Assembly: GCA_947492745.1 (NCBI GenBank)
Contig: CANLOE010000077.1
Span: forward strand, 1-36,304
DNA from: an uncultured Cyclobacteriaceae bacterium
GTDB lineage: Bacteria > Bacteroidota > Bacteroidia > Cytophagales > Cyclobacteriaceae
Length of the DNA: 36,304 nucleotides
Direction: 5' to 3'
Made by a program: the position numbers and the translations under genes. Below, piece after piece: positions 26,370-34,004 of this stretch (the first letter of the stretch is position 1; every line of letters begins with the position of its first letter). The notes under the pieces are model-generated. The model saw nothing but the letters and a program-made list of their open reading frames with translations, was not told where the DNA came from and did not search any database.

Positions 26370-27185
26370 ATGATCGTTCCAAAAGATAGGCATTTTATAA
26401 GGGCTACCTCATCACTCCATTTCCCTTTTTTTCTTTGCTGGAGTATATATGTACTTATGGGGAGCCTGTCCTCTTGTGTTCCATCTAGGGAAGACCGCTT
26501 GGTCATCGCCACATCGGCCAACATGCAATTTGCCATAAAAGAACTCGCCCATACCTTTATGGAAAGTACGGGTGTGGATTGTGACATCGTGACCGGGTCT
26601 TCGGGAAAGCTGGCCGCACAGTTGGAAGAAGGGGCCCCATTCTGTATATTCATAGCAGCGGATATGGAGTATGCCCAACATCTGTATGACAAAGGGATAG
26701 TCACGGCACCGGAGGTATACGCCGAAGGGCGTCTGGTGCTATGGAGCCTACGCACTGATGTTGGCCCCTCTTTTAAAGACTTACTACGTGAAGACATTAC
26801 GCACATAGCTCTGCCCAACCCGGCTACCGCTCCCTACGGTCGAGCAGCCATGGATGCCCTCCGGTACATGGGACTTGAAGGTAGGGTCAAAGAGAAATTT
26901 GTTTTTGGAGAGAGTATTGCTCAGACCCATCAGTACCTCAGCACTCAAGCTGCTGATATTGGTATTACTGCCAAGTCAATGGTAGTATCACTCCCTGCTC
27001 ATGAGCAAGGTAAGTGGATAGAGATAGACGCCGATAGTTATGCGCCATTGTTACAGGGTATGGCGCTATCTCAGCGTATAGATACCGCACTTCAAAAGCA
27101 AGCACAAGACTTCCGGGATTTTCTTTTTTCCGAAAAGGCACAGCTTATATTAAAGAATCATGGCTACTTAATCCCCAAAAAATGA
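26370..27185 (+). CDS. modA: Molybdate ABC transporter substrate-binding lipoprotein ModA
   Basis: A 271-residue periplasmic-binding protein. The N-terminal hydrophobic segment ends in a lipobox LSSC (Cys36). The mature part begins RLVIATSANMQFAIKELAHTF and contains TGSSGKLAAQLEEGAPFCIFIAADMEYA, the usual ModA oxyanion-binding region, plus LPNPATAPYGRAAMDAL. It captures molybdate or tungstate for ModBC. The frame stays open upstream through the end of a family C element to a GTG at 26319, but ATG 26370 gives the normal signal sequence. The stop overlaps an ATG (ATGA), linking it to modB. Confidence 0.92.
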   Translation: MIVPKDRHFIRATSSLHFPFFLCWSIYVLMGSLSSCVPSREDRLVIATSANMQFAIKELAHTFMESTGVDCDIVTGSSGKLAAQLEEGAPFCIFIAADMEYAQHLYDKGIVTAPEVYAEGRLVLWSLRTDVGPSFKDLLREDITHIALPNPATAPYGRAAMDALRYMGLEGRVKEKFVFGESIAQTHQYLSTQAADIGITAKSMVVSLPAHEQGKWIEIDADSYAPLLQGMALSQRIDTALQKQAQDFRDFLFSEKAQLILKNHGYLIPKK

Positions 27186-27198
27186 ATAATTTTAATTA

Positions 27199-27870
27199 TT
27201 GGATTTTTCCCCATTGATATTGACCCTTCAACTGGCTACGGTGACCACTGTGATACTTTTGCCGTTAGGTATCGCTATGGCCTATGGTTTAACTTATACC
27301 ACATCCCGCTGGAAGCCTGTATGGGAGGCCCTAGTGAGCATGCCGCTGGTACTGCCACCGACTGTGTTGGGGTTTTACCTACTGGTGGCCTTTAGCCCCA
27401 ATAATGGTTTTGGAGCATTTTTGGACAAATACTTAGGCCTGAAACTAGTATTTACCTTCGAGGGACTTGTTTTGGCTTCTGTCGTCTATAGCTTGCCCTT
27501 TATGGTGCATCCGATACAATCCGGACTGAATAACCTGCCCCATAACCTCAAGGAAGCAGCCTATCTTATGGGCAAGTCCAGAACGAGTACATTGTTTCGT
27601 GTTCTCTTGCCCAACTGTAAGTCTTCTTTACTGATAGGTGCCGTGCTGGCTTTTGCACATACCATAGGAGAGTTCGGGGTAGTACTTATGATAGGCGGCA
27701 ATCTGCCGGGCCGTACTCAAGTGGCCTCTATGGTGATCTATGATAAGGTCGAAACAATGGACTACGCTGGGGCACATCATTATTCCCTCCTATTGTTTGC
27801 GATGACATTTACAATATTGGTAGTGGTCTATGTGGTCAATGGTGGCTACTTCAAGCGCTTTTCGATATGA
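27199..27870 (+). CDS. modB: Molybdate ABC transporter permease ModB
   Basis: A membrane protein of about 223 residues with five or so hydrophobic segments and the permease EAA loop (NLKEAAYLMGKSRTSTLFRVLLP), typical of ModB. It forms the channel for ModA-delivered molybdate. The start is unusual: the only in-frame candidate is TTG at 27199, just after an in-frame stop. An ATG at 27182 overlaps the modA stop but reads a different frame and ends after 11 codons. A single extra T in the TTTTT run near 27203-27207 would join them, so a frameshift or sequencing error is possible. The 3' end overlaps modC by ATGA. Confidence 0.88.
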   Translation: MDFSPLILTLQLATVTTVILLPLGIAMAYGLTYTTSRWKPVWEALVSMPLVLPPTVLGFYLLVAFSPNNGFGAFLDKYLGLKLVFTFEGLVLASVVYSLPFMVHPIQSGLNNLPHNLKEAAYLMGKSRTSTLFRVLLPNCKSSLLIGAVLAFAHTIGEFGVVLMIGGNLPGRTQVASMVIYDKVETMDYAGAHHYSLLLFAMTFTILVVVYVVNGGYFKRFSI

Positions 27871-28745
27871 TGGAAGTCAATGTAAATAAGCAATTGGATT
27901 CTTCTGAAGGAAGGATGATACTCCATCTGGAGGCTTGTGTGGATGAGGGCAGTTTCATCGTATTACAGGGTAAATCCGGAGCGGGAAAAACCTCATTACT
28001 TAGACTTTTGGCCGGCCTGATGCTTCCCGATCAGGGATATATCACTTTCGGTGGTAAACACTGGACAGATACAGCAAAAGGAGTTTTTCTGCCTCCACAA
28101 AAGCGGGAGGTAGGTATGGTGTTTCAGGACTACGCACTTTTTCCGAACATGACACTATTGGAAAACATCCGTTTTGCTTCGACGAAAGAGTGTAGTTTGG
28201 ACCTGGTTGATACGCTAATGGATATTATGGAGCTGGAAGCGCTTCGCCATCATGCCATAAAAAGTCTCTCGGGCGGGCAGAAACAGCGAGTCGCACTAGC
28301 GCGGGCTTTGGTACAGCGCCCAAAGCTGCTACTGCTCGACGAGCCATTGGCCGCTTTAGATAGAGAGATGAAAATAAAACTAAGGGATTTTATCAAAGAC
28401 TGGCACCATGAACAACGGCCGACGTTGATCTGGGTCAGTCATGATGCTTCAGAAATCATCCCCTTGGCAGATCGGCTATGGGAATTGGAAAACGGTCGGT
28501 TGATAGAGAAGGAATGTGCTGTACAGAACATCAATGATAAGCCCGTAAAGGGGCGGTTTCAGATCAGTGCTGAAATAGAAGGGATGGAGCAGCAGGGTTC
28601 AGGATACATACTCTCTCTACGTATAGGGCTACAATCGGTGCATCTTACCGTTGAGGAAAGCGAAGTGTCGGGACTGAAAATAGGGGATACCGTACTTTTG
28701 ACAGCGGACACCTCCACTACTAAAGTCCAGAGAATAGATGAATAG
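27867..28745 (+). CDS. modC: Molybdate ABC transporter ATP-binding protein ModC
   Basis: A 292-residue ATPase. Walker A is GKSGAGKT (35-42), the Q-loop is VFQDYALFP (Gln87), the signature is LSGGQ (134-138), Walker B is LLLLDEP (154-160) and the switch His is His192. Residues about 225-290 form a TOBE/Mop molybdate-binding domain. It energises import through ModB. Its ATG overlaps the modB stop (ATGA), so the two are translationally coupled; a second ATG follows at 27870. Confidence 0.94.
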   Translation: MMEVNVNKQLDSSEGRMILHLEACVDEGSFIVLQGKSGAGKTSLLRLLAGLMLPDQGYITFGGKHWTDTAKGVFLPPQKREVGMVFQDYALFPNMTLLENIRFASTKECSLDLVDTLMDIMELEALRHHAIKSLSGGQKQRVALARALVQRPKLLLLDEPLAALDREMKIKLRDFIKDWHHEQRPTLIWVSHDASEIIPLADRLWELENGRLIEKECAVQNINDKPVKGRFQISAEIEGMEQQGSGYILSLRIGLQSVHLTVEESEVSGLKIGDTVLLTADTSTTKVQRIDE

Positions 28746-28804
28746 CTAAATAATCAAAAAAAAAAAATAGAAACAGCACTGTGGAGAAACCGTCGGTAGG
28801 GAAA

Positions 28805-29497
28805 ATGAAAGAAGATATTCAAGGAGAAGCACTTTGGCAATACTATAAAGGAGGAAGGAAGACTTTACAGCTTCATAATAGTTATGGTCCATGGGAAGAG
28901 ATGCCCATAGAGGTGTTTTTCAGAGATTACGATGATTTTCCGGACCTGGAGCAATTTGCGCTGACCCAAGTGACCGGAAAGGTGCTGGATGTCGGAGCGG
29001 GGGCTGGAGCACATAGCCTATACCTTCAGCAGCAAGGCTATAAAGTAACGGCTATAGAACAATCCGAAAAAACGGTTCAACTACTACGGGAAAGAGGGGT
29101 AATGTCGGTCGTTCACGGCGATGTGTTCCGGTATAGGGCAGCACGGTACGATACTTTGCTTTTGCTGATGAACGGTATCGGGCTCGTAGGGAAACTGGCT
29201 TTTCTCCCCGAGGCTCTGACACACTTCGCGCATCTCTTAAAGCCTGGAGGGCAGGTCATCTTTGACTCCAGTGATATCAGCTATCTCTACGATGAAGTGG
29301 ACATACCAAAAGAAAAATACAGAGGAGAGTTGTCTTACTGTTACGAATATAAAGGACAAATGGGAGAGTGGTTCGATTGGCTCTACCTCGATCAGGAAAA
29401 ACTGATGGAATACGTCGATGATGAGCAGTGGTCAATTCAGGTAATCTATGAGGAGGGGGACGGCCACTATTTGGTCAGAATGACATTGGAAAAGTAA
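28805..29497 (+). CDS. Class I SAM-dependent methyltransferase in the molybdenum cluster
   Basis: A 230-residue methyltransferase. Motif I is VLDVGAGAGAHSL, followed by VTAIEQSEKTVQLL and HLLKPGGQVIFDSSD. ATG 28805 is preferred (MKEDIQGEALWQYYKGG), with GGTAGGGA just before it; GTG 28781 is in frame. It lies 60 bp after modC and 150 bp before moaE in the same direction, which suggests co-transcription. The substrate is unknown. A role in molybdenum or pterin metabolism is only a context-based inference. Confidence 0.85.
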   Translation: MKEDIQGEALWQYYKGGRKTLQLHNSYGPWEEMPIEVFFRDYDDFPDLEQFALTQVTGKVLDVGAGAGAHSLYLQQQGYKVTAIEQSEKTVQLLRERGVMSVVHGDVFRYRAARYDTLLLLMNGIGLVGKLAFLPEALTHFAHLLKPGGQVIFDSSDISYLYDEVDIPKEKYRGELSYCYEYKGQMGEWFDWLYLDQEKLMEYVDDEQWSIQVIYEEGDGHYLVRMTLEK

Positions 29498-29521
29498 GCG
29501 ACAGGAGTGTTGGCTAAAGAA

Positions 29522-29555
29522 CCCTCCAGGGGCATTAGCTTCGGCCCCTTGTAAG
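29522..29555 (+). terminator. Weak hairpin after the methyltransferase
   Basis: AGGGGC and GCCCCT form a 6-bp GC-rich stem around an 11-nt loop in the gap after the methyltransferase stop. No T-tract follows, so termination is uncertain. Confidence 0.35.
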
Positions 29556-29647
29556 TATCGGGTGAACTATTATAGAGATATGCGATTTTGAAAAGTAGGT
29601 CCGTAGTACGAGTGAGGCTATATTGATGATACGGTTATACATTACTT

Positions 29648-30058
29648 ATGATTAAAATAGAGGACAAAACATTGGACACGAGTGCCATTATACACAGTGT
29701 CGAAGATAAAGCAGCAGGGGCGATAGATGTATTTATAGGTACGGTACGGGAACAGACCCAGGGCAAAACCGTACTACGGCTTGAATTTGAAGCCTATGCT
29801 ACTATGGCCATAGCAGAAATGGAGAAAATCGCCCAGCAAGCCAAAGCCCAATGGCCCGTAAAAAAAATGGCCATACACCATCGCATCGGTACATTGGAAG
29901 TGGGAGAAGTAGCGGTGATCATAGCGGTATCCACCCCTCACCGTGCAGCTTCCTTTGCAGCATGTCGGTATGTCATCGACACCTTGAAACAGACCGTGCC
30001 TATTTGGAAAAAAGAAGTGTTCGGCGATGGAGAAGTGTGGGTGGCCGCTCATCCCTAG
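29648..30058 (+). CDS. moaE: Molybdopterin synthase large subunit MoaE
   Basis: A 136-residue protein with the MoaE hallmarks: GAIDVFIGTVREQ near the N-terminus, HHRIGTLEVGEVAV (77-90), STPHR and VPIWKKE (117-123) with the active-site lysine pair. Together with MoaD it converts precursor Z (cPMP) to molybdopterin in the cytosol. moaD is convergent on the opposite strand, 36 bp downstream, an uncommon split of the two subunits. TTTTTTTT follows directly after the stop. Confidence 0.95.
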   Translation: MIKIEDKTLDTSAIIHSVEDKAAGAIDVFIGTVREQTQGKTVLRLEFEAYATMAIAEMEKIAQQAKAQWPVKKMAIHHRIGTLEVGEVAVIIAVSTPHRAASFAACRYVIDTLKQTVPIWKKEVFGDGEVWVAAHP

Positions 30059-30094
30059 ATTTTTTTTCGGTGTAGGCGTTTCTGCAAAAAGACT

Positions 30095-30340
30095 TTACCC
30101 TCCACTAACAGGTGGTATCAGTGCTATCTCATCCGTTTCGGAAAGTATCGTGCCATCCTGTGCGTAAGTATTATTGACCGCTATCATCAGGGAAGATAAT
30201 CCATCTACTTCAGGGTGGCTTTTTGATAGGGCATCTTTCAAAATGGATACGGTAGCTTTAGGAGGCAGTTGTACCGTGTGTGTCCGTCCACCGAAGATAT
30301 CTTTGGTGATACCGAAGAGCAGTATTTTGAATTGCATCAT
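30095..30340 (-). CDS. moaD: Molybdopterin synthase sulfur carrier subunit MoaD
   Basis: An 81-residue ubiquitin-like protein ending in the essential VSGG C-terminus, which is thiocarboxylated to donate sulfur to MoaE. N-terminal FKILLFGITKDIFGG and EIALIPPVSGG are typical. ATGs at 30340 and 30337 are adjacent; an earlier in-frame TTG belongs to the promoter box. It is divergent from moaA and convergent with moaE. Confidence 0.93.
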   Translation of the reverse strand: MMQFKILLFGITKDIFGGRTHTVQLPPKATVSILKDALSKSHPEVDGLSSLMIAVNNTYAQDGTILSETDEIALIPPVSGG

Positions 30341-30343
30341 TAC

Positions 30344-30371
30344 CAAAATTAAACAGTTCTTTATAAATCAA
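30344..30371 (-). promoter_or_regulatory. Promoter of moaD, TTG-N17-TAATTTTG
   Basis: Read on the minus strand, TTG and TAATTTTG (30351-30344) are separated by 17 bp, a full Bacteroidota consensus. The -7 box ends only 3 bp before the moaD ATG at 30340, so transcription should start at or next to the start codon. Confidence 0.6.
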
Positions 30372-30415
30372 TGCAATAAGGAGCGTAATTCTATCTGAAT
30401 ACCATTTAAAAATTG

Positions 30416-30423
30416 TATTTTTG
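30416..30423 (+). promoter_or_regulatory. Putative -7 box TATTTTTG of moaA
   Basis: A TAnnTTTG match that ends 6 bp before the moaA ATG at 30430, predicting a leader of only a few bases. A TCTG at 30394-30397 is a weak -33 candidate. Confidence 0.5.
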
Positions 30424-30429
30424 ATATTA

Positions 30430-31440
30430 ATGACTTCCAAAAAACAACTCTATGATAACTACAAGAGGCCTATCAACTACCTGAGATTGGCTGTGACAGA
30501 TCGGTGCAACCTGCGTTGTTTCTACTGTATGCCGGAGGAGGGGATAGACTACTTGCCCAAAAAACACTTACTGACCTATGAAGAGATGGAGCGCTTGGTG
30601 GGTATCATGGCGGGGATGGGAGTCGATAAGATAAGGATAACGGGAGGAGAGCCCTTTCTTAGAAAAGATTTGATGGGTTTTTTATGGAAGCTGAAAGAAA
30701 TCAAGGACTTACAACATATCCATTTGACGACCAATGGAGTCCTTACCGCTCCATTTATTCCTGAACTCAAGCGATTGGGGATAGCCTCGGTCAATTTGAG
30801 TTTGGATACCCTGGACAGAGAGCGATTTAAAAAGATTACACGCAGGGACGAATTGGCTAAGGTACTGCATGCCTTAGAGCAATTTCTACATCATGGTATC
30901 GACTTGAAAATCAATATGGTCGTCATGGAAGGGCAGAATACCGATGATATCCAGGAAATGGTCGCTTTGACCAAAAACCATCCTATCTCCGTACGTTTTA
31001 TAGAAGAAATGCCTTTCAACGGTAGTAAAGAAGGGCCGGATTTCAATACCTTCAAATGGTCCCACAAAGCTATTCTCCAAAAGATCCGGGAGGCTTATCC
31101 CGAACTGGTGCATAAGCCGACTCCTGCCCACAGTACGGCCAGTTTGTATGGTCTCAAAGGTCATCAAGGCGATATTGGTATTATCGCTGCTTTCAGCCGC
31201 ACATTTTGCGGTACCTGCAATCGTATCCGCATGACTGCTCAGGGCACATTGAAGACCTGCCTCTACGATGATGGAGTACTGGACGTCAAACAAGCCATGA
31301 GAGCAGGTACCGATGACAGCGGTTTGGCCCACTTACTACAAAAAGCGTTTCAGCACAGGGCTAAGAATGGTTTCGAGGCCGAGAATAAGAGAGCACAGCA
31401 ACGCACCATTACTGAGTCCATGTCCAGTATTGGTGGTTGA
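30430..31440 (+). CDS. moaA: GTP 3',8-cyclase MoaA
   Basis: A 336-residue radical-SAM enzyme. The N-terminal cluster motif is CNLRCFYC (Cys26, Cys30, Cys33). ITGGEPFLRKDL follows. The C-terminal cluster lies in FCGTCNRIRMTAQGTLKTC, and the protein ends in the conserved Gly-Gly (SSIGG). It converts GTP to 3',8-cH2GTP, the first step of molybdopterin synthesis. The frame opens at TTG 30421, but that codon is part of the promoter box; ATG 30430 is used. No moaC or moeA is in the window. Confidence 0.95.
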   Translation: MTSKKQLYDNYKRPINYLRLAVTDRCNLRCFYCMPEEGIDYLPKKHLLTYEEMERLVGIMAGMGVDKIRITGGEPFLRKDLMGFLWKLKEIKDLQHIHLTTNGVLTAPFIPELKRLGIASVNLSLDTLDRERFKKITRRDELAKVLHALEQFLHHGIDLKINMVVMEGQNTDDIQEMVALTKNHPISVRFIEEMPFNGSKEGPDFNTFKWSHKAILQKIREAYPELVHKPTPAHSTASLYGLKGHQGDIGIIAAFSRTFCGTCNRIRMTAQGTLKTCLYDDGVLDVKQAMRAGTDDSGLAHLLQKAFQHRAKNGFEAENKRAQQRTITESMSSIGG

Positions 31441-31506
31441 TTGATCTCCTTTTTATAGCGTTTCCTGATTTGGGAATTTTTTCTAATAATCAATATAGTA
31501 TCCATA

Positions 31507-31537
31507 TTTTTCATGATTTTGCCAAAATCATGAAAAA
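31507..31537. promoter_or_regulatory. 31-bp near-perfect palindrome upstream of the sterol desaturase gene
   Basis: Two exact 15-bp arms (31507-31521 and 31523-31537, TTTTTCATGATTTTG and its complement) flank a single C. It lies between moaA and the sterol desaturase gene, 58 bp before the latter. There is no T-tract downstream, so an operator is more likely than a terminator. Confidence 0.6.
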
Positions 31538-31594
31538 CTTGCCGAACAGATTGAAAAAAAGTATCTTAGTAAAAGGGAGAACCTAATCAAAATT

Positions 31595-32440
31595 ATGGAG
31601 AGCCTAATCAATTATTTCGAGCAGATACCTTCGCTGCATAGAAGTATTATCCTAGTAAGCGGAATCACATTTTTTTGGGTACTGGAGTATGCCGTTCCCT
31701 TATTTCGATTTGATTATCAGAAATTCAAACATGCTGGGCCCAATATCTTTTTTACGCTGACTACCATTGCCGTGAATTTTTTTCTGGCGTTCATTCTATT
31801 GTCAACCAGTGACTGGACCGTAGCCAACGCTTTTGGGCTTTTACAGTGGTTGGATTTCCCATTATGGACCGAAATACTGCTGGGCCTATTATTACTTGAT
31901 TTTATAGGCGCATATTTAGCGCATTGGGTACAACACAAATGGAAATCACTATGGATGTTTCACCTTATTCACCATACGGATAACCATGTGGATACCACTA
32001 CGGCCAATCGGCATCATCCAGGAGAAAGTATTATCCGGTTTGTCTTTTCTACATTGGGGGTATTTGTGTTTGGGGCGCCCATTGGTATTGTCATGTTGTA
32101 CCAGTCCATTTCTGTTGTTTTTTCACAGTTCAATCACGCTAATATCAAATTACCTCAAAAAATCGATGACATTATCAGCTGGTTGGTAGTTTCGCCCAAT
32201 ATGCACAAGGTTCATCACCATCATGTAATGCCTTACACCGATACTAATTATGGAAATATATTTTCCATATGGGATCGCCTGTTGGGGACTTTTTCGAAAA
32301 TGGACAACCGTGATATTGTATATGGTGTCGATACTTACCCAGATGTCAATTCGAATACGAATGTAGGTAAACTCTTAAAACTGCCATTCGAAGAATACCG
32401 CCCTCCGATTGCTGCTCAAAAAAGTACATCTCGAAAATAA
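31595..32440 (+). CDS. Sterol desaturase/fatty acid hydroxylase family membrane protein
   Basis: A 281-residue integral membrane di-iron enzyme. Four or so hydrophobic segments carry histidine boxes: HWVQH (110-114), HLIHH (123-127), NRHH (His140-His141) and HKVHHHH (204-210). It hydroxylates or desaturates a lipid at the membrane; the substrate (fatty acid, carotenoid or hopanoid) is not deducible. It has no operon partner. A long palindrome lies in its upstream region, along with TATCTTAG near 31561, which is close to a -7 box. Confidence 0.9.
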   Translation: MESLINYFEQIPSLHRSIILVSGITFFWVLEYAVPLFRFDYQKFKHAGPNIFFTLTTIAVNFFLAFILLSTSDWTVANAFGLLQWLDFPLWTEILLGLLLLDFIGAYLAHWVQHKWKSLWMFHLIHHTDNHVDTTTANRHHPGESIIRFVFSTLGVFVFGAPIGIVMLYQSISVVFSQFNHANIKLPQKIDDIISWLVVSPNMHKVHHHHVMPYTDTNYGNIFSIWDRLLGTFSKMDNRDIVYGVDTYPDVNSNTNVGKLLKLPFEEYRPPIAAQKSTSRK

Positions 32441-32483
32441 ATCTTCCGTGTGAATTATATCCATATTGAATATGCGGTCCTGC

Positions 32484-32503
32484 TTTGGGATTTTATTCCC
32501 AAA
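32484..32503 (+). terminator. Hairpin after the sterol desaturase gene
   Basis: TTTGGGA and TCCCAAA form a perfect 7-bp stem with a 6-nt loop, 43 bp after the stop. No T-tract follows, so this is a weak terminator candidate. Confidence 0.4.
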
Positions 32504-33136
32504 TAGGGAGGTTTGTCGTTGGTGGGAAGCTGCTACAGAGAAAATATAAGGCTTTTTCTCCAATTGGCATGCTTTTTACACTATACTAATCAGATTTTTC
32601 ATTTTTTTGAATAAGATTAATTGAAAGGGCTTATTTTTTAATCGTATTGGATTGGTAGTATAATTACTATTTTTTGTCAATTTTTAGTGAGTCCACATAA
32701 TAGAGTTTAGGTTTTAAAAGGCAAGGGTGTAAGGTCCCTTGTCTTTTTTTATAATGTAAAAAATCATTTGTCGCACAAAATTTTTGTAGTGACTTCAATA
32801 CAATGAAGGGGATTGAACTTTTTCTTTTAGTCTCAAATTTAGCTTGTTTCACCTTGATTTTTACCTTTCTATTGCGCCATAATCTTGGCTATGCTACTCA
32901 CAAAAGGCTTTATTGAGGTGAGAGTATTTTACTTTCACCATGAAACAAAATTCCAAACCCCTCAAATAGAGAGCTTACTTGATTTTACGGGTTATCCGCA
33001 GTTCTTGTTTTGAACAAAGGATATTAGAGGAAATGTGCAGAGGGGTTTTTATGCTGTAGAGATCTGTTAAGTTTTCTGAACCACGGCATAATACGTTGTT
33101 ATAGGGTTTGAAAAAGTAGGACAACTGTAAATGGTC
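32504..33136. other. Region without a supported large gene
   Basis: AT-rich. It contains an isolated terminator at 32717-32750. A 40-codon frame with ATG at 32891 (MLLTKGFIEVRVFYFHHETK...) ends at 33013 and may be a small gene or a remnant; it is not called as a gene. Confidence 0.4.
32717..32750 (+). terminator. Isolated Rho-independent terminator
   Basis: GGCAAGGG and CCCTTGTC form an 8-bp stem with one G-U pair, followed by TTTTTTT. It is 277 bp past the last gene stop on this strand, so it may end a small RNA or a late read-through transcript. Confidence 0.6.
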
Positions 33137-33428
33137 TTAATGGAATAACGGGTCTGCTTCTTTATTAAGCACCAGCATAGAGCCTCCTATTGGGATTTCA
33201 GTCGCTTTTCTGGCATGGGGCAAAGTCTGTAAAACCTCTACCTTGGGGATATGCTCAGAGGGAAAATAAGGAGGAATATAGAACTTTTTCAAATCTGCAT
33301 TGGGCTTGCTGAATTTCAATACGAGATTTATACCAAAACCGTCTTTCCCATAGTATTCCAATTTGGGAAAGTGACTGTTTATGGCATAGAAGCACTGTGA
33401 GGTGTCAGGTAGCCACCCTGCTTTGATT
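33137..33428 (-). pseudogene. 5'-truncated gene of unknown function, interrupted by a family B element
   Basis: About 97 codons read LIKAGWLPDTSQCFYAINSH ... GGSMLVLNKEADPLFH and have the look of real protein. The frame continues upstream into the family B element, whose sequence contributes 17 foreign residues and an ATG at 33481. The original 5' part is not found on the other side of the element. No domain is recognised. Confidence 0.5.
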
Positions 33429-33431
33429 AAA

Positions 33432-33596
33432 CCCAAAATGTTCGTTGGAACTTCGTCATGAGGACTTAAATGGCAATACATCAGGGCGTTTTCTTGGGTT
33501 CAGCGTAGCACCGCTACGGTGAATTCAAAAAACGCATTCATTTACTGATTTTCAGTTATTTAAGTATGGAGTAGAAGGGCTAATGCATAATCCGGA
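33432..33596 (+). repeat. Family B mosaic element (165 bp), type 1 left and type 2 right end
   Basis: The left end CCCAAAATGTTCGTTGG is type 1, while the right end TAATGCATAATCCGGA is type 2. Flanks are TTAAA (33427-33431) and TTGAA (33597-33601). Mixed ends and unequal flanks point to recombination between two elements. Confidence 0.85.
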
Positions 33597-33685
33597 TTGA
33601 AGCAGTACAATTGTCATTAGGTCCTTAGAGAAGTGGTCCGGATGTTTTTTTTTGGCTGCCGGTTCAGCTTGCTTCATCCTGATGT

Positions 33686-33870
33686 TAACCCGAATTGTGC
33701 ATTGACTCATCATCGTGCCTGTTTTAATGGTTTCGTGAGTACGCTGTATTTAAAGCTTCTTTATGAAGGTTTTAAATGCAGTGGACCTTAGGTTTTATTG
33801 AGTTCGGTATAGCACCGCTGCGGCCAACACAAAAAACAGGTACATCTCACTGATTTATACGCCAAAAGAA
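33686..33870 (+). repeat. Family B-related element, diverged
   Basis: It starts near AACCCGAATTGTGCATTGAC and contains GTATAGCACCGCTGCGGCC and ACAAAAAACAGG, matching the family core. The right end is not clear. Its left part resembles 14814-14880. Confidence 0.55.
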
Positions 33871-34004
33871 ATCCACAGGGAAATAGAATGGACATGTCAG
33901 AATAGCCTCCTCGGACAATTTTTCGATTTTGTACTCCACATCCTAGGTCAGGATGATTAACTTCGTGGATTATCTTTACATCACCCTTTCTCCAGACTGA
34001 AAAT

